A DNA stretch of 64,000 bases from Bathynomus jamesi. Taxonomy: Eukaryota; Arthropoda; Malacostraca; Isopoda; Cirolanidae. Every line of letters starts with the position of its first letter. Positions within the stretch are counted from its first letter, which is position 1. The translations under genes and the position numbers were made by a program. The stretch lies in contig JAJOZX010002577.1 of the NCBI GenBank assembly GCA_023014485.1, forward strand, positions 413,501-477,500. The letters run 5' to 3'. Below are positions 32,975 to 45,054 of this stretch, piece by piece. The notes under the pieces were generated by a model. The model ran no database searches, had not been told where the DNA came from, and saw nothing but the letters and a program-made list of their open reading frames with translations.

Positions 32975-33475
32975 TGGCCAAAAGAGATGAAACACCTTAG
33001 AAGCTATTTATCTTTTTTTGTATCTCGAGTTACGTCACTGTGAGAGAGGTTTAAATTACGTTAAATTTATATCTACGAGACTACTTCTTTTATTTTCCGC
33101 AAAAACTTTAAAGGAAAGTAGTACGAAAACTAATTACGGCATATCCAGTTTTGGCCAAAAGTTTTGCATCACCTTACAACATTTTAAGTTTGGTTGATAA
33201 AGCCAATTAAAACGTGAATTTGCCGCTTTTGAGTAATGATGTGCCATTCGTGTAGTGAATTTCATATAACTTTTTATCCTTACCAAGAAACCACAAAAAA
33301 TGAAAAAAATATGACGTATTAAGTGTGATATTATAACAAATTAAATTCACGCATGTTGACGAGTGTTATTAAATTCATTTTCAGTACTCAAAATACATCA
33401 ATAATGTTATGGATAATTTTTGTTAATAATTCTCTGATTCCAAAATTTTTTTATGGTGTTTCATTTATTTTGGCA
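32975..33475. mobile_element. Tc1-like MITE
   Basis: TGGCCAAAAGAGATGAAACACC at the left pairs with the right end GGTGTTTCATTTATTTTGGCA with few mismatches. A second GGCCAAAAGTTTTGCATCACC lies inside at about 33163 and may be another Tc1-type end. AT-rich and non-coding. Confidence 0.6.
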
Positions 33476-33505
33476 AAAGGTGTACACTGTACATACATCA
33501 TCGTC

Positions 33506-33695
33506 CTCACATGTCGTCGTTCCACCGCTTTTCGCAAGATCATCGAAATTAAGTGATGTTGGGTCTGGTAGTAGTAGTAGTAGTTAGATGGGTGGCCGTC
33601 CTTTATACATCCAAATGATGTAGCGACCCGTAATTCGGATTCCGCATTAAACTGTGCCCCCCCTCCTTTTTGCCGTATGATCTTGGTTATAAGTA
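33506..33695 (+). mobile_element. SINE-C copy, 5S rRNA-derived
   Basis: The best 5S-like head in the window: GATCATCGAAATTAAGTGAT, then TTGGGTCTGG, an expanded (TAG)n, then TTAGATGGGTGGCCG. The tail has GATGTAGCGACCCG and GGATTCCGCATTAAACTG. GATCA(T/C)CGAAATTAAG matches arthropod 5S rRNA closely. Confidence 0.88.
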
Positions 33696-36600
33696 CGGAA
33701 GCAAATTCACTTAACGACAAAATGCAAATTTTATGAAGTTTGAAAGGCGTTATTTGTTTCATCTTTCATTTTTGAGGTTATTTCTATTACATTAAACTCC
33801 CCATCCCTCGGTCGGAGTATTGAGTACGATATGGCTCACGTCGCAAAGGCATACATTTCGTTACGCCAAGCCACAATCTCAATATTGTTCGCACGTTTCC
33901 ATTCCTTTTAAAAATAGTTACGGGAATGAACTATTCTCTCTGATCAAAGTGTACTGTACGAGAGAGTAACGAAGCGTATAAATAAAAGCCAAAGATTTCT
34001 TTTTTTCCCTCCTTTTAACGAACGATTCATGATAAATATGGAACCTGAGAAGTGACGTTCGAAGTCCTTCGATAGACAGAATTTCAGACGTCTTAAAATC
34101 CCGCGAAAGCTTATATTATATAAACGTTCGCTGAATGAAGCACTCCCGCTTTACATTACGTAATTAGTGTATTTAATATATCCGTACGAGGTGGTGAGAT
34201 TAGAAAGTCGTTACGCGTTAAATTGTTTCGCAAAAACCGCTCACGAGTAACGTGATCATATTCGGCCCATCTCCGCGTGTCTCTCAGTTAAAAATGTCGC
34301 CTTAATTTTATTTTTAATCGTACACGTTTTTAACGGCAAATTCGTTATAACCGAGTCGAAATTAACGAACGTTAAAACAAAGATAAAAAAAAAATTGATT
34401 TACGTTTAATTTTTACATTTTGGATTTGTAAGTATTTCTCAGCCTTATTTTTTGCTTTCGATGGAGAGCTTGAGACGTATTGCCAGTAATAAATATTAAC
34501 TATTCGAACCGAGAACAGAATTCACTCGGCGCTGTAAATAACAAGAACTTTTGAACGTGCCTATTTTTAGTAAAACAAAAATATAATGGGATTTGTTTGC
34601 GGGTAAGTTTTCTTCTGTTTTCTCGTCATTATAAATCTGAAAAGACAATATTGTAATTCATTAAACTCTCAAATAAGCTAAGCATAAACATCGTCAAGTG
34701 AGCGTAACAAGGCGGCCTTATTCCAGAATCAGCGCCTGACTTCAGCTGTTGAATTTTCATCGCGAGCCGTCCCTGGAGGCGATATAAAGAATTTGAGCTG
34801 AGCTGCTGCTGCTGCTGCTGTTGGTCTGGAATGAGACAAGGATGACTACAGCTGAGCGCTGAGTCTCCGCTGTTCGTTAGAGTTGCCGTGGATCTGGAAG
34901 GAGGAGGAAGTTTGTACAGTGTGTGCTCCGTAGTAAATAGAGTATATATATATAACTCGAGTTTATAGATTAATGAAGCTGTTGAGTTACGTTTAATACG
35001 AAGTAATTGTACGAAACGTTGAGTGATTTAGTGTATAAAGGAATAAATAAAAAAATATTAAAAGTTGAGAGAAAAATATAATGTACATATATTAAAAATT
35101 TGTTTATGAAATTTTTTTAAGTTTTTTAATGTTTTAAATTTTCATAAGTAAAATTTGTTTTTTTAAACAAATATATTTCGATTTTTTGAAGTGTTTATTT
35201 GAAGGTAAGACAAGAACTGTGTGAGGATTTTTATACTTCGTGCAATCTTAAATAAAATATATGAATATATATTACTACTTAGAGAAGGTTTTGCTAACTG
35301 AATTATTCATTTTTCTAGAACTGGAGTAATTTAAGTAAAAAAAAATGTGATAATTTGTCGCGCGTTGGCTGTTAATTAATACGATTAAATAATGTAATTA
35401 TTGAATTAAAAATAATTGTATATTAATTTGAATCCGAAAGTTAGATTTTATTTTTTATACAATGGCAGCTATTTTGGTTAGTTGCGAAATGAAAAGAATT
35501 GTAGGCTTCTTAAAATGGTGAAGGATCTCGTCAATTTCAGTTTTTCAAACGGAAAGAAAGAATTAGTAGAGAAGAATATTCGTCTTGGATTCTTATAGTG
35601 TGGGTGGCATTGGGTTTTTTCCTCTTAACTATTGGCAAGAACCTAGCTAGCGATCCAATCCACGAGTCGGGTTGAGGCCTTCCAGCTAGGCGGGGCTCCT
35701 TCCAGCAAAGTTGCCACACGCTCCTTTTTTCTTAACTTTTGATTTTTAGAGTATGTAATAGTTTTTCTCGTATTAATTTCACGAATAACTTTAATAGCGT
35801 TATTTTGTCAATTATCCATTCGGCAGTAATGGAAGATTTTAAATGGACAATGTCGTTCGCTACCGTCATCCAATCGCCCTTTTGTGGAATGTACGATGTT
35901 GTCCGTATGATCATACATTCTTTTAGGAAACACCAACCGTGTCTTTATTACTTCCTGCATTTAAGCTCAACTTTCTAAAATTTTAAACATTAACTTCATT
36001 GATGTGTTTCAATAATTAAACCAATTGTATATGTTTATTCTCAATTTTTTCTTCGAATTGTGGATTTATATTTGAGTATTAGATTTCGTACATTTGGTTG
36101 GTTGAAACTTTAAACCCCGCCACAGATCTTTGAGATAGATTGTTCGGAAGATCAACCTTCGTTCAAAAAGTATTAAGTTATGAATTGTGAATTTAATACC
36201 TCTTGTCATATTCTGTTCAGTATTTGTTTTTTATAAGTGTAAACCAAGCGCAAATGACTTTTTTCTGAAAGTTTTGCTATTCGTTTTACCTATTAGAGGA
36301 ACTTAAGATTCTGAAGGTTTTATCCCTAAACCTTTTGGTAGTTCTAAATCCGAATGGTAGGCCCTCTGTGAATAACAGTTTATGGTACCTAAAAGATAAC
36401 CATCCGAAAAAGTATTAGTAAAGCGGAGGATGTCGTAATTTTAGTTCTGCAGAGCAATATATTGTAGGCTGTCGTAGCACTGCACACGCTTAGTTAATTT
36501 AGGGGTCCCCCGAGGTGAATGCCTACCTAGATTGGCCAACATTAGAAATAAAATGAATTAGTTACGTAAAGGAAGTAGTAGACTATAGGTTGGTCTTTTT

Positions 36601-37880
36601 ATAAAACTAAATATATCTTTTATAGAAAGTTGAAAAATGATCGTATTAAAAACTATCAAAAACTTGTGTAAAAAATAATGTTTGGTGTGATTTACAGCTT
36701 TCCTGGAAAATGTCTCCTAATATGTTATTAACACTATAGTCAGTGATTTAAGCCTAACCTATACCCTGAGCTGGTTTTACGACCAACCATATATACTGGG
36801 CCTATTTTTTTCGTACGATGTTGTTGGGAACCAAAATATCAAGTGTACTTTTATGTTCTTATAAGCTTAAGTTATGCCTATAAATGTTGAGTTTGTTTTT
36901 ATCAAAAAAATTAATGGGGGATAACCGAGTTTTCAGTTGTTTGGGTAGTAAGTAGTAGCAGAGATGAGAACGCTCTCTCTCTCCCCCTCTCTACCTCGCT
37001 GCCCGAGGCTTTTCGTAGAGGCTCCTTTACCTGGCTTGATTGCCTGCGGTTTATCTTCGGCTCTCTTCTCTTGTTCTGCTGGAGAGAGAGAGAGATTGGG
37101 AATGATTGAACAGTCTACCCCCCCCCCCCCCCCCCCCCCCCCCATACACAAGGAGGCGGTACGTCCAAACGAAACTAGCCTTCCTCGCAATTAGGACAAT
37201 AATATAACTGCTTTCAGAGTTAATTAAGTAAGATTTCGAAATCTAATTACATGATTAGTTACCAGTATTTTTTTTAACAGTACTGGCAGTTCACCGCTTA
37301 ACTTAAGCCTAAGCAAGGCCTGATCCAAATATACGAAAATGGTCTTCTTTAAAGGCCTTATGATCATCTATGGTATTTACGTCCAGCATTACACCTGATC
37401 GACTAAACATTCTATCGACAAGCATGTTGCGAGTTAGCATAGATTATTTTATAGCGTTGATGTTACGGTCTTATGGTCGAGTTACACACATACACACACA
37501 TATATATATATATATTGTGTGTGTGTGTGTAAATAGTACTGAAGTTATCTTTTGTTAAATATTTTGTAGAATCAGAAAAAAATTATTTCATTGATTGTCG
37601 GGTATACCATCAATTAATGTAGGCTTGAAAGTTTTAAGGTACGGTAAGTATTACATTTCATTTTATTTGGAAAACACGAAGCCACTGGGGCCTATCGAGG
37701 TTATCTAAGTCATGAGCTATATTCTATAATGATGATAAAAGCTTGCAAAACATCATTTTCAAGTCAGCTAATTAACATACCACTATTTACTGCTACCAAG
37801 TAGCTTACATAACTTAAGCTAAGAATATGCAGTATTTACAAACTTTCATTCATAAAAGTATCCAAATTTTTCTTAAAATT
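33696..37880. other. Intergenic AT-rich stretch, no recognised gene
   Basis: Features are a (CTG)n at 34800-34820 preceded by a TATA-like GCGATATAAAG, a run of 26 C at 37118-37143, and (CA)n(TA)n(TG)n at about 37483-37531. Several 60-85-residue open frames have no recognised similarity. I call no gene. Confidence 0.5.
37118..37143 (+). repeat. Homopolymer of 26 C
   Basis: An uninterrupted C run in an AT-rich region. Such runs are rare and prone to sequencing error. Confidence 0.95.
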
Positions 37881-38720
37881 AACTAATTAACTAACTAACT
37901 AACTAACTAGCTAGCTAGCTAGCTGTTTACCACATCATATGGCAAGTCATTCCAAAAATCTATGACTGAAAAAGTACTTTCGTAGATAAGTCTACAAATC
38001 TGTTTTTTAATTTTCCTATTATATTCACGAGTTATCCCATCAGCCTCTAGTGAGAAAAAGTTACGTACATCTGAAGTATCCAAACCTGAAAACATTTTGA
38101 ACACCTGTATCATCTCTCTCCTCGTACAACGTCTCTCAAAACTAAACATACCTAGTTCCTTTAATTTTTCCCCGTATTCCAATCTTCTTAGGTTAGGGAT
38201 AAGCTTGGTTGCCCTACGTTGCACACCTTCAAGCATATCAATATCATGTCTAAGGCGAGGGGACCAAGCTTGAATGCATTATTCTAAGTGAGGCCTAACG
38301 TAAGAATTATATAATTTACAGACGACTTCCTTACTCTCGTAACTAACATTCCTCTTAATAATACCTAACATCTTATTTGCTTTATTTTTAGCCTCTAAGC
38401 ACTGCTTAGAAAATTTTAGATCGCTACTAACTCTAACGCCAAGATCTTTTTCCTGTCTAACATCCTCTAACCCAGTGGTTAACCAACCTTTTTGAAGCGA
38501 TGGCCCACTAGAGCTGATTCGAATAACTCGTTGCTAAGCTGGGATCATGTTTATATAAAGTTTAATAAGCAAATATTTGTTATTAATATGATGCTAAAAG
38601 ACGAGCAAATGGCCATGGTCCACCGGTTGGGAACCAGTTCTCTCGTATCTCATAACTAAAGTTTTCATTATTCTACCAGAATGGAGGACTGCATTTTTAA
38701 ACATTGAGTATGGATGTAGT
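37881..38720 (-). pseudogene. LINE family B C-terminal fragment
   Basis: On the minus strand, from about 38720: a short FSYEIRE-type piece, then (after an inserted hAT-type MITE) LEDVRQEKDLGVRVSSDLKF, KANKMLGIIKRN, and from 38236 the frame LEGVQRRATKLIPNLRRLEY, KLKELGMFSFERR and MIQVFKMFSGLDTSD to the stop at 37919. This is the thumb and C-terminus of a CR1/L2-type ORF2. The 3' end consists of (TAAC)n and (TAGC)n repeats at 37881-37924, as in L2-type tails. The catalytic domain is absent. It belongs to the same clade as the LINE at 59063-61393. Confidence 0.85.
38473..38638. mobile_element. hAT-type MITE inside LINE B
   Basis: Left end CAGTGGTTAACCAACCTTTT and right end GGTTGGGAACCAG are imperfect inverses, and both inner ends share GGCCATGG/GATGGCCCAC-type sequence. 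The flanks TCCTCTAA and TTCTCTCG are a weak 8-bp duplication. It splits the LINE coding sequence. Confidence 0.65.
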
Positions 38721-39628
38721 AAGACTGTAATATCATAAGATTACTATTTTTCATAGTTTTCATGGTGATTTTTGTTTTTTCTTTTCGAATTGCCAAACAA
38801 CTCTGTTGTGTTCAATTGTCATAAAAAATTTCGACTTCAAATCACGAGTGTAATTCTGTTTTGAAATCTACTGTATACGTAATGATGATGATAATTTCAA
38901 TCGCTGTCGGGCTCGTCTCTATACTGTTACAAGATGAAGTCTCGGAGTTTTTTCAACATTGAATTTTTGTTTGCCTTCCACGCAGTTAAAAAAAAACTTG
39001 TACCTACATTTCATTTTTTTTTTTTCATCAAAGTTCTCTCCAAATCTGTTACCTAACTTTAATTACAGCATACACGCGATCTTGGAGGGATTTGTACCGA
39101 GACTAGATTATCGTGACTGCCAATTTTTAACTTTAGCCCGTCTAAACTTACTTGATCGATGTAATACAACTTACTGACATGGTTATTTTATTTTAGTTTG
39201 ATTCCACCGTGTCTCTAAATTATTTTGACCATTTAGTCACTTATTGGTATCGCTTAATTTAATTAAGTATTCTATTATATTCGCTACTTTTTAAGTACTT
39301 AACATATTCACCAAGGTCCAGTCGGTAAATTTATAGAAATATTGCTTTAAAAATAATGTACAGTAATGGTGATTCCGCAAATTTATTAACTGGACCTCTT
39401 ATATGAATGACTATTTAAAGCTGATCCAACTACGTTTTGGAGTGAAAATTTAATAGAAAACTTAATCGGAAGAAACTAACCCGTTATGATTGGTAGTTTT
39501 AGGCTTATGCGCGTTTCCGCCTGATGGCGTTCGTTCAATGTTTTTGGCAAATCTGTAAAGATTCCTTTTAAGAAGTTCACATGGCACTCTTTCGCTTATC
39601 TGTAACTAATAGAATTTTGAAGCAGACT

Positions 39629-39668
<40 letters not shown>

Positions 39669-39784
39669 TAAGTTTATGGGCCTTAATTTCTATATCGGTT
39701 ACGTATTCATGACGTTTAAGCCCCTTCGTAACCAAAAAATTCTTCCTCTTCTCTAGGCTACATTTCAGTCAGTGTCATAATAGC
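38721..39784. other. Intergenic, no recognised gene
   Basis: AT-rich with (GT)n at 39631-39660. The open frame at 38959-39177 is unrecognised. Confidence 0.5.
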
Positions 39785-39955
39785 GTTTCCCGTCAATCAG
39801 TGAATCTAAGTGACATTGGGTCTAGAGAGTAGTTGGATGGGAGATAGTCCTCCGCGCCCAGATTATATAGCGACCCGTGGTTCGGATTCAACGTAAAAAC
39901 TGTAGGTCTCCTTCGTCATTTGACCTTAGATGTTGCGAAGGAGGTTAAATAATCT
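39785..39955 (+). mobile_element. SINE-C copy, 5S rRNA-derived
   Basis: A diverged head with CATTGGGTCTAG and GTAGTTGGATGGGAGA, then the tail GACCCGTGGTTCGGATTC, GTAGGTCTCCTTCGTCA and GCGAAGGAGGTTAAATAA. Confidence 0.82.
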
Positions 39956-41494
39956 TATTTCCCACTCTTCCACACAACATCATACAGTATCTCTTAATCA
40001 CAAGAAGCTTTTATTCACATTAACCTTCATTAATTTTCCTTCACACCATCATCTATCCGCTTTATTAGTTCAGATTTGTTGGGCAGCATGGCAATCAAAA
40101 GCGTACGACAGGTATCGGGTATCAAATGTGCCGTTCTGCTCCACCATTCTCGCTTTAGTCTCCCACAGCGGACCTAAATTTTTAATTCTCTTCCAGATCT
40201 GACATAAGCGCTTCTATTATATAAAAATTTTAACCAATTTCAGGAACTTCTCAAAACGTAAAATCAGACTTTTTGACTCGCTGCACGGATTCGCCAAACT
40301 CCCAAAATTCCGCAACCATTTCGCCTAACTAAATGAAAATGAAATGGCCTTTTTTTCTTTCCAGACTCTCCGATGCTTAGTTTTTCAACTGTATTTATAA
40401 CATTGCGTAGTTTATTTTACTACACCAATACATTTATGGCTTCCGTGTAACCACTCGTCACACACACACACTTTCCCACAGTTTGCGATCCATCTTCCAC
40501 AACGGTTGAAGAAGAGTTTCTCCGTTTAATTTAGTAATTTTATTAGCCACCATTCGGATAGTGGTTTCAAGCTGACATTTAAAAATTGAACGGCTAAATG
40601 CAATATTTTAAGAGCCTCAGATCTGGAATAGTCATCATTTCGGTGGAAGCCTACTCGCGAACTATTTTTTTCACAGTCGTGAACTCCGAGTGTGCAGTCA
40701 TTATCTCAAAGCTCTTAATTCGCTTTTATTTTTAAGTAAAACTTAAATTTTCGCAAATTCAAATGTCTTTTCGAATTTAGTATAATTTTAATTAATTAGT
40801 TTATCCGTGAACGATAATAATTAATAATAAGGATAATGATTTTTAGAGTTGTTTAGCCTCATTGGTAATGGTAAAGGTCATGTGACGAATGTCATGCGAA
40901 TCATTTAACTACTGAACGGGCCCAATGTCAATTAATAATCATTGATCTAATAGAGAACTGCGTTGCGACGTGGGCATAGCTGTTAATCCGTGACTGCTAT
41001 AATTTTCCTCAGTTTTTGCCAGAGTTACTGTAGGAAAATTTAGCTTCGCCCGAACCGGGCCTAATTTCTGTATGGTAACGGTCCTATTATAGGCCTTTCT
41101 TCGACGGAAAGTTTGTGGCACTAATAAACTAACTTATTTTAACCCTAAATACCTTGTCGACAAAGTATTAACCCGATGCGTGTCGTTAGTGTCGAATTTC
41201 ATATTAATGATGTTTGACCTTATGCGGATAGATGCATTTCATATTTTAAATGAAAGTGACTAACTTAGCATAAACTAACCTATAACCTAACCTAGCACCT
41301 TACCTAATCAAATTTAACACGAATTAAACGAACCTTCATAACAACGAACTTTTCAATGTTGGTTCACAACTTTTTGGAATATATTTTGTTCGTCTGTTCA
41401 ATTTGGGAAGTGGAAAAGTTTTAAGAGTCGGGTTGGTTTAATTCACGTTACGTTTAACTTGGGTTAAGTTAGTCATTTTCAGTAATATCTCGGC
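39956..41494. other. Intergenic, no recognised gene
   Basis: AT-rich sequence. AAAGGTCATGTGACGAATG at about 40873 resembles a scrap of SINE-C tail on the minus strand. CCTAACC motifs occur near 41278-41300. Confidence 0.45.
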
Positions 41495-41615
41495 TTCTTT
41501 AACTCGCTTTGTAATAGCAAAGGTCATGTGACGGAAGGGACTTTCAACTTTACGTGGAGTCCGAACCCCGGGTCGCCACATCATCTGAATGCGGATGACG
41601 GTCACCCATCCAATG
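41495..41615 (-). mobile_element. SINE-C copy (minus)
   Basis: Minus strand: a short 5S-like head with GGCATTGGATGGGTGACCG, then ATGATGTGGCGACCCGGGG, CTCCACGTAAAGTTGAAAG and TCCGTCACATGACCTTTGC. It lies head-to-head with the next copy. Confidence 0.8.
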
Positions 41616-41621
41616 CCTGAT

Positions 41622-41800
41622 CTGATGAGCTTACCGTCGATCAGCGAAGTTAAGCTACGTTGGGTCTGGGTAGTAGTAGTAGTTGGATGGGGAACTGTCC
41701 TTTGCGTCCAGATGATGTAGAGACTCGTTCGGATCCCACGTAAAGCTGTAGGTCACCTCCGTCACATGACCTTACATGTTGCAAAGAAATTAATCTCTTC
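41622..41800 (+). mobile_element. SINE-C copy, 5S rRNA-derived
   Basis: Head CGATCAGCGAAGTTAAGC, GTTGGGTCTGGG, (TAG)n, TTGGATGGGGAACTG. Tail GATGATGTAGAGACTCG, TCCCACGTAAAGCTGTAGG and CATGACCTTACATGTTGC. Together with 41495-41615 it forms a head-to-head pair. Confidence 0.87.
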
Positions 41801-42274
41801 TCTCCTCTTCTCAATCTGATCGGACGGGAAGCGGTGTTGCAACATGACCACATCGTAGCCCGAGTAATTTTCAGTTGGTCTGAAATGTATACCTCGCCTA
41901 ATGTCAAATATCACCAATATGATATTAGGCTTCATTTCTGTAATCCGCGAAAGTCATAAGAAAGTTATTATGCATTAATTGTCTTAATTTAAACGCACTT
42001 TCCTTGGGGCCTCAACTTGCTGACTCTTGCCTAATTTAATTATACCAAACATACGATCTCCGAGGTATTAATACCCACATTATTGTGACTGACAAAATGT
42101 TCAACTTTAATAATACATCTAATTCTAAACCTACGTTCAAAACTGAAAGTAAACGGAAGTTTTTTCCAATTGGATTATTAGTTTGTCATGTTCTATTCCA
42201 AGGGGAACAAACTTTCTCAAAAACTAATTTATGGGACAACCACCATAATTTAAGGCTGTCATGCCTTAACTAAG

Positions 42275-42325
<51 letters not shown>

Positions 42326-42332
<7 letters not shown>

Positions 42333-42598
42333 ACGACGTAAGTATAGAGGAGTGTTCTGTACACGAGGAAGAGAAATAACGAACAAATGAAAAATGAGGT
42401 AACCCGCCCGGGAATCGAACCCAGGATCTTCCAATTGCCGGTCAGATATGCTAACCTGTGGTGTAGTGGTTAGCATATCTGACCGGCAATTGGAAGATCC
42501 TGGGTTCGATTCCCGGGCGGGTTACCTCATTTTTCATTTGTTCGTTATTTCTCTTCCTCGTGTACAGAACACTCCTCTATACTTACGTCGTTTCTATA
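42326..42598. repeat. Perfect 131-bp-arm palindrome of SINE-A
   Basis: 42326-42456 and 42468-42598 are exact inverse copies over 131 bp with an 11-bp spacer (TGTGGTGTAGT). Each arm holds a tRNA-like B box (GGGTTCGATTCCCGGG) and the GACCGGCAATTGGAAGATCC anticodon region. The A box of the plus copy includes the spacer. (TA)n tracts border both sides (to 42327 and from 42626). Confidence 0.95.
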
Positions 42599-42625
42599 CA
42601 TTAATATACTGCGTGGTCATTGCAG

Positions 42626-42680
<55 letters not shown>
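42626..42680. repeat. (TA)n microsatellite
   Basis: A pure TA tract following the TTGCAGTTA end of SINE-A, the same junction as at 19731 and 20903. Confidence 0.95.
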
Positions 42681-42685
<5 letters not shown>

Positions 42686-44851
42686 TTGAGAGAGAGAGAG
42701 AGATATCTGCTGCTGCGCACATGATTAAGGTAATTAAAGTTGTGTACCTACGTTTCGCACCAGTGATACAACTGCCGCACCGTACGGGAAGCCGTGCTCA
42801 AGTTTGGCGTCAGCTGGGCGAAGATCGCCTTTCGGATCGGCCGAGTTCGGCGATTTGAACGGGGGACGAATGGCGATCCAACCCTTGGTTTGGATGAAAC
42901 CAAATAGCTCCTTTATTAAGGGGGCAACAGGCAGAAGGGAAACAAAGCATTGTCTACGCGTTTGTACCTTTTAATAAAGAATTCTCGAGTAAATTTTTAA
43001 GTTCTTTGGTTTATGGTTCCCCCCTTTTTTTTTTCTGTGGTTGTACATGGCAGTGTATTGGATCTTTTTGAAAGCTTTATAAATTTTTTGTGGTAGAGAT
43101 TTATATTTGCGTTACAGCGTTTAAATTATTTGTATAGAGGAAATGACGACGAATAAGTGACGCCATATCTTGTTTCAGAGGAATCAGTGACTAATAGCCT
43201 TGAGAGCGATTAGATTTCTTTTTTGTTATTTTGGAAAAGAAGAAACCCATTTTGTGAGGCGAACATTCAGACAGACAGTCAACGTTAAAGGCCCGAGGCT
43301 TCATTCACCTTTTCGACCTTCGTTTGCCTTAAGGCTTCGCCGCCCTCAAACTCTTGGAAATTATTCTCGAATTATACTCGAAATGGCTGAGCGCGAGTCG
43401 CAATTGAGAATCCTTTCTGCTAATTTCATCATTACTGACAACGCGACATTAGCTAGATCTTCATTTTTTTTCTTAGCTACGTACACCTTGTAGCTGCGGT
43501 CGTAATAATCTAAAGTACTCGGAAGGATTGTTTTCAGTTTCCACGATGTGGCTTTTATAAAGATTAGACTTAGGTGATAGATAGTGTTTTATAGGTGTCA
43601 CATTCCCGACAACACTTTCCATTGTACGGAAAGGTCTCCTAAGCGTTCTTCGGGTGTATGTCGTTAATGATGAGGTGCCGCTGGGATGCCACATTGAAGC
43701 ATTAAATATTCCCGTTTGTTTCTTCACGTTCTGAATTAAACTTAAGGGGGAAATTAACCGAAATTGGGGAACTTAATCAAAAGCCCGTTAGACCGTTTCT
43801 TGACAATAAAAATCGTCTGGCGTTAACTAGAACAAAATCGGCAAAGTGGAAGCTATAGTCATTAAGAGGTTAATAGACTCCCGCTCAGCTCTCCTGACGT
43901 GGGCGTGTAGAGAGCTAAACAACATCAGAATTTATCCGATTCCGTTTATTCTTATTTAGAAATTTGACTTTTTCCCATTCGGAGAGTGAATGAGCGACTG
44001 AAATGCTGTTGAACTCTCGCGAAGAACGTAGTTGGTGAAACAGATAACCAATGTTAAATGTCACCCGTAGCCTATGGCTTGCTCACCTTTAATTAAAAAG
44101 AACTAAAAATAAACCTTTATGGAATCGTACATTACGGTTATTGACGAAAGAGCGGAAAAGGAAGGTAAAGCAGTCTCTATATTATCACTTTCAGTGTCTA
44201 GATTTAAGCATCATCGTTACCGGTATTATAATGGGTGAGTTTCCAGTGTGTTTAGAAAAGCCCAGTAATAGTGAATTATAAACTGATCATTTTTTTTTAA
44301 TAAACATCATTTGTGGTGTCCGTTTTGTTAAAATAATGTAGTTGGTTTTTTCGGGTGCGTGATTCTCGTAGTCCAAATTTCTTTCTACCAGAGTATTTGA
44401 GGACGTCACTCGGGTAGAGTATACCCCTTTTCACACGCGCTTATTCCAGAAGTTCCGTTACTAGTCGTACAAATTCCATTAAAAATTGTCGTTGTAAATC
44501 GGGTGGAATTTCGTTTAAGTGGGATGTGTATACCCTCTTCTGTTGCATTGCTCTTCTTTACCCTCTTGTAAGTGGAAGAAGACCGGTTAATCTGGTTTAC
44601 CAAATTGTAAACAAAAGTATTAAGTTCAGCGTTCGGTTTTTGCCTTTTTTTTTTTTAAATACTTGCTGATTTAGAATGTTTATCCAATAGTTCTGTAGGG
44701 GATAGAATTTTTTAGAAAATGGGAATCGTCTGTTTCGTGATTTTCAAAAAGAAACACGCGCAAATTTGCCGTGTGAAAAGTCATGGATATAAACTATAGT
44801 ACTGCATTCACAGATGTATATAAAATTATAAAATGTAATGATGGTGGGGGG
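42681..44851. other. Intergenic; one GC-rich block
   Basis: 42765-42895 is markedly GC-rich, with one open frame giving TVREAVLKFGVSWAKIAFRI, which could be a helix-turn-helix but is not identified. A minus-strand frame of 84 residues at 43473-43727 is also unrecognised. The rest is AT-rich. Confidence 0.45.
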
Positions 44852-44987
44852 CGGTTAACCTCCTTCGCAACATCTAAAATTATATAACGGAGGCGACCTA
44901 CAGCTTTACGTGGAATCCGAACCACGGTCGCTACATAGTCTGGTCACGAAGGACGGTCTCCCATCCAATTATTATCGAACCCAATGT

Positions 44988-44990
<3 letters not shown>
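44852..44990 (-). mobile_element. SINE-C copy (minus)
   Basis: Minus strand: GCGACATTGGGTTCG, then TTGGATGGGAGACCGTCC, TAGCGACCGTGGTTCGGATT, CACGTAAAGCTGTAGGTCG and GCGAAGGAGGTTAACC. Its head runs into a TA microsatellite. Confidence 0.82.

Positions 44991-45047
<57 letters not shown>
44991..45047. repeat. (TA)n microsatellite
   Basis: About 28 TA units with one ATT interruption near the end. Confidence 0.95.

Positions 45048-45054
<7 letters not shown>

Noticed and set aside
43473..43727. 84-residue minus-strand frame
   Set aside because: No family recognised and short. I could not distinguish it from chance.
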